64,000 nucleotides of DNA. It comes from Eublepharis macularius. Lineage: Eukaryota > Chordata > Lepidosauria > Squamata > Eublepharidae. Below, piece by piece: positions 48,501 to 57,700 of this stretch. The notes beneath the pieces were generated by a model that saw nothing but the letters and a program-made list of their open reading frames with translations, ran no database searches and was not told the origin of the DNA. The translations under genes were made by a program, and so were the position numbers. The stretch is from assembly GCF_028583425.1 (NCBI RefSeq), contig NC_072801.1:60713766-60777765 (forward strand), written 5' to 3'. Every line of letters starts with the position of its first letter. Within the stretch, counting starts at the first letter, position 1.

Positions 48501-51500
48501 CTACTGCAGCCCAGCTCAGGTACCCTCCTGAACCTGCATGATAGACCGTTTCTGAGCGTTTCCAAGAGAGATGCTTTCTCCCACTGTGGTATTTGAGTGG
48601 AATTTTCGCTCTTATAGAGGCACCAAATCTTTGCCAGAATGAAGGCGCCAAGTCTGTAGTTTTTTCTCTTAACGCAGCATTCTGACCCTCTGCATTCTGG
48701 CTCCCACCATAATGCACATCCTTCAGAAAATACCTGTTTACTCCCACTTACCTGGGCTTTGGGCGTTCCTCCTCTGTGAGAAAAAGAAGACAAAAAAAAG
48801 CTATTAGCAGGTAGAGAGCAGGCAGGCAGCTTTGAAGGACAAAAGGGTGTATGGGCCGTGCTAAGCAGCCTGCCCTGAACACTAGAAAAAATTCCCTGCC
48901 CCTCCTACTTTGTAGCAAATATTGGATATGGGTCTGAATATAAATAGAAGTGTTGGTAACAAGAAGAGGAGAAAAAAAGGAGGGAAAAGGAAAAAAGAAC
49001 AAGTTAGAGAAATAATAATGTTGGTAAAGATGTTTTTCTGCTCCAGGTTTGTAGTCCATGCTGTTTCATTCATTACAAAACCATGAAATATCCTTAGGTA
49101 TAAATTGGGCCTTGAGATTCATCATGTGATCATGAGCAGTGATTGCCTTGCATTGGAGTGATGCTCTAGGATTCTCTGAAAACTCTCTGGTTTTATCATT
49201 ATGCTGATGTAATGACATCTAGGGTTGCCAGCAAGAGGCGACATAGGGAATCTGTAGTCTAAATAGGCTTTCCTCCCTAAACAGCTAGTAGAGATGTCTC
49301 CCACACAGGTTAATTATCCTCTATGCTGAAAGGAAGGGCCTTATTGGCCCTGAACCCCAAATGCAAGTAAGCTTACACAATGCAATAGTGAAGGCAATGG
49401 GAAGCACAAACGCCTTCTGGACTAAATAAATAGGGTGTTCGCCTATTGGTACTGCACCCCACCCCAACCACTTATGTCTCCTTAGCACATGAAGCAGAAC
49501 AAACAGTAACTGCAGTCGGAGATACACTACAAGTCCTTGCCCAGGACAGGAGATTATTGTCTTAGTGAGCTGATTACTGCTGCAATCATGAGGATGCCTT
49601 CCTTGGAAGAAGCCCTGCTGAATAATATGGGATTACTTCCAAGTAGAACTGCATTGAATTGTTTCCTGTGGTACCTTCCACCAAATGGGAACATCAGGGA
49701 GGCCACTGCTGGAGGGAGTAGGGCTCAGACATGAGGACTAAAAGAGTACCTAGACTGAATTCTATTCAGTCATTTGCTCAACCATCTCTGCTGAGCACTC
49801 AGCTACAGGAAGTCTCTGTTGCAGCTGCTGTTCATTTCTCTTTACTGTCTCAGTGTCTCTCTTGACTCCCTACAGGCAACCAGGCAGGCCTTTCAACAGG
49901 TCAGCAGCAAGGATGTTACCTTCTCCCAGTGCAATGCTGACCATCAGCAAAGCAAACAGCACAAGCTGCGCCAGTACCCAGCAGGGTCCAGCTGTTGTCA
50001 CCTGTTAAAGTTCCCTCCACCATTGACAGTGTTAAGTAAAAACAGTAACTGTTTTGGCTGTCTCAGCTGTCATGATAACTGCAAATACCATTTCCTATAA
50101 TCTGTCTCTGCTATCTTCAGAAAGAGGCACAGGCTTCAGGAGGCAGAGGGTCTATATCTTGAAACACCATCAAGGGTGATAAGGCAGGCCCCATCTGTTT
50201 CCCTATTTACTGTGGGTGTCATAATAACCCAGAGCAAACTCACTGAATGAAGCCTACAGTTCAAATCAGCCTCTTTCCCTGCACGCTGATGTGTCAAAAA
50301 GGTGGCTCTTTGGGGAACGACAGATGCTCTGTGCCTGCACATTGTCCTATGGGTGGTCTTCATGGGAGAAACTGTAATGGCTTAGTGACTGCTGGGTTAT
50401 GATTTGTGAATGTGCTACTTACAGTGATGTCTAGGGACCAACCTGTCATCACCTGTGCATTGAGTTATTCCTTCCATGGAAGGCTGATGTGAGGGAGTCA
50501 TTGGCATGTAACATTACGATGAGCAGATGGCAGCAGAGTGATTGTACACAGAGCGATAGCAGAGTGACCATTTGTCGGTGCCGTTATGTTATCTCTTTTT
50601 TTAAAATGGTATCATTGCACTGTCTGCCCTTCTGCTAGGATTTGAACTGTGTTATGCTGATGTTAAGCTGGTATTTACGGCCACTGGCATGTGCATCATG
50701 TTGCACTGTAACTTGTCTTGCACTGTAACCTTTTCTGTTTTGCAGCCCAGAAAGTTGCTTGCAAGCCACACCTTGCCTATACGGTGTAAAGTTCTAGAAT
50801 TAGCCTGGATGATCTGTATTTGGAATCTAACCCAGTTCCCAGGGTAAATTACAGGCACAAAATGGAAAAGAATATTCATGATCTGACATAAGCTTGGTCG
50901 CAGGCATGTCTATAGGTACTGGAAAATATCTATTCTCGCCATCTGGGATTAGATATGTTGCTTCCCATATAGACATGATGAGGGGGATGACACATGATCT
51001 CAGTGTAGATACATAGCGAGAACACAATATGTGCATGTATCAGAACATGTGAAGCACACAGAGAGCATCAGAAGCCCACAGATACATTTATGTATATATC
51101 AACAAATCTGCCGTGTTAGAAATGTGTGCACAACCTCTTCTTTTAGGGTGTGCAACGGGTGTGGGGGGGAAGCTTGGAAATCAGAAATATATGGTAGGAG
51201 CTGTTGTGGAAAGGGATAGTAGACAAGGTGAGGAATTTCAGATGGCTTTGGGCTGGGAAAAATGGACTCAACTAGATGGCAGTCAGGAACCGCATCTCAT
51301 GTCTTCTTGGCATTACACGTCCGTTTGCTCATCAGTAGCATCCATCCATCCATCCATCCATCCATCCATCCATCCATCCATCCATCCATCCATCCATCCA
51401 TCCATCCATCCATCCATCCATCCATCCATCCATCCATCCATCCATCCATCCATCCTACAAGACCACTTGTCCCTTCCCTATCCAACAGCTGGTTTCTAAA

Positions 51501-54500
51501 AAAGGTAACATGCAGCATGTGCCATACTGGAAGCTGTACTTAGTGACTCTGAAGATCTGCTCCCTAATTCCAATTTTTGGGAAGGTGGTGGAGAGGATGT
51601 TCTTTTCAGGGAACCTTGTCAAAATCCTTTTGATCATCTTCAGGTATCCTGCTGAGCTCTAGCATTCCAAACAGGTTCTCCAAGAATACACCACCTGCAG
51701 TCACTGTGGAGGTGTGGGTGTGAAGCTAATCACCACCTTTAAAATGGCAGGGCTAAGCTCTGCATTTTCTCCCCCTCCCCACTTTTGGGGACCTTTAAAA
51801 GGCTTCCCTCCCCCATCTAAGTCATGCTGTAGCTTTACAGCTTGGCACAGCCGGGAAAGGCAAAGGTCTTCCTATGGGCTTCCTAAAGGTATCTGGATTG
51901 CCATGGTGGAAAACAGGATGCTGGGCTAGATCGGTATTTAGTTTGACCAAGCATAGAAATTCTTATGGACACCTGCCCATCCACACTGGCAAGGGGGGTC
52001 TGGGAGAAAAAACAGCCAAGAAAAAGAGCCTTGGCCCTGCCTCCCCAGGAGGGACTGAGGGAGGGCAAATGAGCCTCCCCAGTGAGTCCTGTGCCACTCA
52101 GTTGGGCATGTCATTTCCCATGCAAGGCTCCTCAGGTGGGTGTCTCTTTCCCCACCTTGCACTTGGGGCTGGGGTGGACCCCATTGGCGGGGGGCAGCCT
52201 CCAAGCTGTTGGCCCACCAGGATTGTTCTGGTGGCCTCAATGGACAATCTGCCTCTGCACAATAGATATGCGCCTAATTCAAATTAACAGCAGAATTGAG
52301 CCTTATATCCATCATCCAGTTCCACAATTCCACCTAACCAAAAGTCCATTAAGCCATCTGGCTTCACCCATTGGGGGCTCTTCCTTTCTCTCCATAGCCC
52401 TATCTTAATTTATACCAAGCATCCATTGATCAAACTTCCACCCATCCACCCAAGACGGTATCCAAATGCCTCCCTTCATCTGCAACACACCATTTTTTTT
52501 TTGCTGAGAGACAGCAGGAGTGGGGAAGAGAAAAGAAAGAGTGGTGTCATTATACTTGCCCCTCTCCAGAATTTTTCCCCTTAAGGAAAAAGGAGGGAAG
52601 GAGGAATATACCTGGCTCAGCAGACGGATCAGGTTCTTCAACCACTGCAAACAACACACATCACAAGGTTGGGAGGGGGGAACAGAGATGGAGAAGGGGA
52701 GAGGATAGAGCAAGAGAGAGGGAAATTGTAGGGTACAGACCAAATCCAGGGAAGAAAGGAAAAGGCAGTTAGAACAATCTTTCTACAGGTCAAAAGGAGG
52801 CAGGATCATTAAAATTGTTACTCATTAGCAATGGGGAGGGAAACCCACTTTACCCACCATTCCCACACAATTCAGAGGAGCCACTAACCCCTTCGCTGAC
52901 AGGAGCATGATGGGATCATGATGTTCCAGAAAAACTGGAGGTAGAAGCAGGGGAGTCAATAGGCACCATAGCATAAGAGTCGAACAACCAACTCCCTGCC
53001 ATAGATTTTAAGAAAACAGCAGAGGTTTCCAAACATTTTTTAAAGGAGGGGAATTCTTTCCTCATCTTCTCATTTACCATGGAATTCCTGTGCTTTGTAG
53101 AATGGACATGGAGCAGGGGTCACTAGGGCAGTCGGGGGGGGGGGGTTTGTAGTTGTGAATTTCCTGCATTGTGCAGGGGGTTGGACTAGATGACCCTAGA
53201 GGTACCTTCCCACCCTATGATTCTATGATTCTAGAAGATTCTGTTCACCTTTATGTAAAAAAAGAACAGCTCATACTGTGTACTGTGCAGGGCTGTTGGT
53301 CCTTTGTGTCGCCGTGTGTGAAGAGGGCCTTGGTCTCTATACAGTGGAGTGATAGAATCCTGAAAAGCTGGAGTAAACGAAGAGTCTCTCTACTCAAGAC
53401 ATCTTACATGAGTACGATCAAGTGAAAGATCCTATACTTTTTCTCCCATTGTGGATACACATGCACTGCTAGGGAGACAAAGTACACCTGAATATAAGAC
53501 TACAGAAAGTAAGTCACTTGAACATCCCCGTGTAAGAGTGTCTCTACACAAGACATCTTACATGGGGATGCTCAAGTGTAGGGAGATGCAATGTTATCTG
53601 GGAAGCCTAGTTTAAAAAGACAGAGACAAAGGCTCTGTCAATTTCACCTCTCTGCAGGAGATCACTCCTCAGAGGATTTGTTAATTTCATTTTGACCTCT
53701 GGGAAGGGGAGATGAAATCTACATTGCCGGGAAGGAGGAAGTGGGAACCCATTTTGTTTGCCTTCAGTGATATAACAATGTAGCCAAACAGGAAAGATTA
53801 CTTAGATATCATCATAGATATCTATGTATAGGTAGATCTCATAATTTTTCCTTAAATCCCCTGCAAATACTTTTATCCTCTTCATGTCCCTCCTAAAAAA
53901 TCCTCTCAAAGGAGGTGCTTTTGAAAGGATATAAAAATATTCATGAAGATCAGCTCTCTAAGGAAGTAATGTATGCCCTTTAGAATTGACACAAAGTGCA
54001 CGTACTTTCAATCAGTATCCAAGTATCACAGCTCAGGGGAGAAATGCTGGTTATAAGCGAAAGGCAAAAGCAGCCACAGCCACCAGCAAGCACTGGTGGC
54101 CTGTTAGGCAATAAAATTAAATAAATGGTAAGTTATGAGGATGAATGAAATAGTCAGTTCAAGCAACGATGGACTGCAGATCATAAAGACTTTTGAAACC
54201 ACATGAGCCCGAGTTATCCTACACTGAAATTGTTCTTATTACACATGACATCTAACATTTTAAAAACCCTATCAATTTAATGACAAGTATAAAAATAATA
54301 AATCTATTCTTCCTTTGAAGCTGAAAATCGAAAGAGGAGAAAAAACTATAATAAAGGAGCAAGAACCACTAAAAGAACAGAAACCGGAAATCTTGTGTTC
54401 ACAGTTTCTGAGTTCCAGTCCATCTGACCACACTTCCGTCCCAGAAACAAGGTCTCTCTGATTCCTGTCTCCTGCTAGATCCCAGTTGCTTTTGGGAGAA

Positions 54501-54677
54501 GGAACAGCACTGGTTCAGAGACCATTCCTGATCTTCTAGCATTTAAGCCACCTCTTAACTCTGTTTAATTCTGGTTGGATTTCTGTTTATCTTTGGCCCA
54601 AAAAATATTTCTTGGGAAGAAAGAATAGACAAGGGTGATATCATCTCACCTTCTTCTTCAGGTTGTTCCTCTTCTTT

Positions 54678-54709
<32 letters not shown>

Positions 54710-57700
54710 AATACCAAGACAGAGAGTGAGACAGCGAGAGTGTTTTTCTTTGTGGGAAGGGAAGGGGAATCAACAGATATGGGATATTAATTTCCAGTTA
54801 CAGTAAGTCAGGGATCAGCTTTGGAAGCAGATATGAGTTTGAAAATGTTCTTGGTGGTGGCTCATTTTTAAAGATAATCTTTTCTGCAGGTAGAAACGGG
54901 AATTGAAAAAGAAAAAGAGACATAATTCTAGAAAGGAAAGAGTGGGCTTGCTCGTTCTTGATCAGTAAAAATCCTATAAACCTGAAAAGTGAAGAAAATA
55001 ATAATAATCCTTTGAATCCCACCAAACCATCAAAAATGAACTCATTGCACCTTTAAAGGAAAATGCATACAGACCACCCCCCAAAAAGCTGCAAAAATAA
55101 AGGGGAGGTAGTTAGGATCTTCTTGCAGTGAAAGGAAGTGCGTAAATTTGTATAAGCATTCATTCATTTCATAAATGACAGTAATCATAATAATTTCTCC
55201 ATCCTAATCTGGGTCTTTAAGAAAAAGGAGCAGAAAACGTTCCCTAGCAAAAGACAGTCTATAAAAACAGAAGACACAATTTTAAAAAATTGGAAAAGAT
55301 ATCCTGTAATTGATCATGATTAATAATGGATAGTTTAGAAATCTCTTACCTTCTTGCTGCTCCCTGGTGTATGGAAGGAAATGGGGGTGGCAGGCGGAAA
55401 GACAGAGAGCAAGAGAAATGGTTAAACATTCATGCGCATCCATCCTTTCATGCTGGCCAAAGTCTATGAACACATTTACACTAGATAGTTAAACTATCTT
55501 GAAATAGGTTTGAAAACATTCAGTGATCAAGACATCTTCAAAAAAAGGCAGTAACCTCATAAGAACACTGCAGTTTTTTGGACAGATGTTCCTGATGCCT
55601 TCACTAAAGTTACCAGGAATAAACAGACTTAAAGTTCATTTAAATTTGCAGTGCAGACTTCCCTGATAGGACCCTATTCCTCAATGGGTGACCCATGGGC
55701 CAAGTTTGGACATCTGTACCTTTTCTTTCCATCATGGTTCCTCTTACTTCTTTCTCTGAGACCTAGGCTCAGCCACTGTGCTTTTATTGGATAATGCACA
55801 AATGCATGGAGAGTAAAAAGGTAAAGGTAGTCCCCTGTGCAAGTCCTGAGTCATTACTGACCCACGGGGGGACGTCGAATCACAACGTTTTCTTAGTAGA
55901 CTTTTTGTTATGGGGTGGTTTGCCATTGCCTTCCCCAGTTAACTACACTTTACCCCCAGGAAACTGGGTACTCATTTTACCGACCTCGGAAGGATGGAAG
56001 GCTGAGTCAATCTTGAGCCAGATACCTTAATCCAGCTTCCACCAGGATCGAGCTCAGGTCATGAGCAGAGCTTGGGCTGCAGTACTGCAGCTTACCACTC
56101 TGTGCCACACGGCTCTTGTATCTTGAGGAAATTGACAGTGCAATCCTAAATAGAGTTAACACCTTTCAAAGTCTCTTGATATTGGGTAGAAATAAACATT
56201 ATGGAGTACCTAGGGATGCTCAAGTGAACCTCATTTCATGTGTCCCCCCCTCCAACTTTCCATGCACTCACACTCACAGTCACATTTCAATTTCCTCTTT
56301 ATTAATACATTCACGCATTTGATATCAGTTCCTCCGCAACTGCTAAAAGTACTCCAGTTTCCCCACATCCATTCATTGAAATGAAGATCATGACACTTCC
56401 TCACGCCTTAAAGAAACGCAAATTGGCAAGTCAAAAGAGCCTCACAGCAAAAACAGAGCTGAATTGGTGCTTTGCCCCCCGGAATCATGTGCAGATGCAA
56501 TCACACAAAGGGAGCTCCCATGAAAGTGGCATTCACACGCACTGAGTAAGAACAGCCTGCACATGAATTGAGGACTATGCATACAATCCTGGACTTGAGC
56601 ATCCCTAAGTACTTACAGGGCGAACCTAAGAAAAGTTACTCCAGTCTAAACCCACTGAAACCAAAGGGATTAGACTGGAGTAATTCTTCTTAGGATAGGA
56701 CAGTGTATTACCACCCACTGATGGTCTTAGAAGACTGTAACTCTGCTTAGAATTGCACTAATAGAAGGTGGGATGGCATTATTGCAAGCACTAATGTGAA
56801 ATACATGATAGCCTCCACTCCAGAGGAGATGATTGGTGGTGTTTGGCTGGCCTGCCCCAACAAATTGAATGGGACTATTGGTTGTTCTGTCACAAAAAAT
56901 TGTCTTACTATTGGTCACCCAAAATGGTTGTATTCATGGAATGGTTTTTGAATGTAACATTTCCAATCTGTTTAAAATCCTGTAAATAGGTTTGTTTCCT
57001 CTTGGCTGGAAAAGTTTCAAAGAGTCAGTCAAATCAGAACATGATGAGGTATGATCTGGACCACAGTATGAAGAAGACTTCGTTATATTGATTCAAACAC
57101 TCCAACGCCACTCACAAAGTTGTGTTCACCATGTAAATATAGCTGTGTGGAACATCGCTTCCTTATGAAGCGTTCTTTATAGAAATTGCCTCACCCTGTT
57201 GAGTTAATTCAGCCAATTCCTATCAGAGAGCAGGCCTAACAGAGCTGACCAGTGAAGATCTTCCCAGTGCTTCCTAGAAGGGCTGTCATACCTAGGCTTC
57301 CCAGATATACCACTGCAGTGGGAGAGCCCCCTCCCCCAGTTTCTGCCAACCTCCCCCCCCCCCATCGCTGCTCACCTGGCCAGTTGAGGGAAGAGGCCCT
57401 CGGTCTGAGGCATGTACGTAAAACACACACTTACCCGCCTATTGTTCTGGAAAATGATGTCATTTCCAGTGCAATGTGGAAGTGATGGGTTGCTCCAGGG
57501 ACTGATTCTCTAAAAATTGGCCCCAACACTAATTTTTAGGCTATTTTTTATTTTATTTAAAAAGAAAAATAAAGAATGGACAGTAATACCGTGATAAACA
57601 GTGCATAGAATAATATAAACAAAATAAACATCAGTTACAGGAAAATAAAAAATAAAAAGGCTAATTTTTAGAGAATTGCCCTGATGCAATTCATCACTTC

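Noticed and set aside
51262..51543. Open frames of repeated IHPS and WMDG units
   Set aside because: Translation of the ATCC tetranucleotide run.
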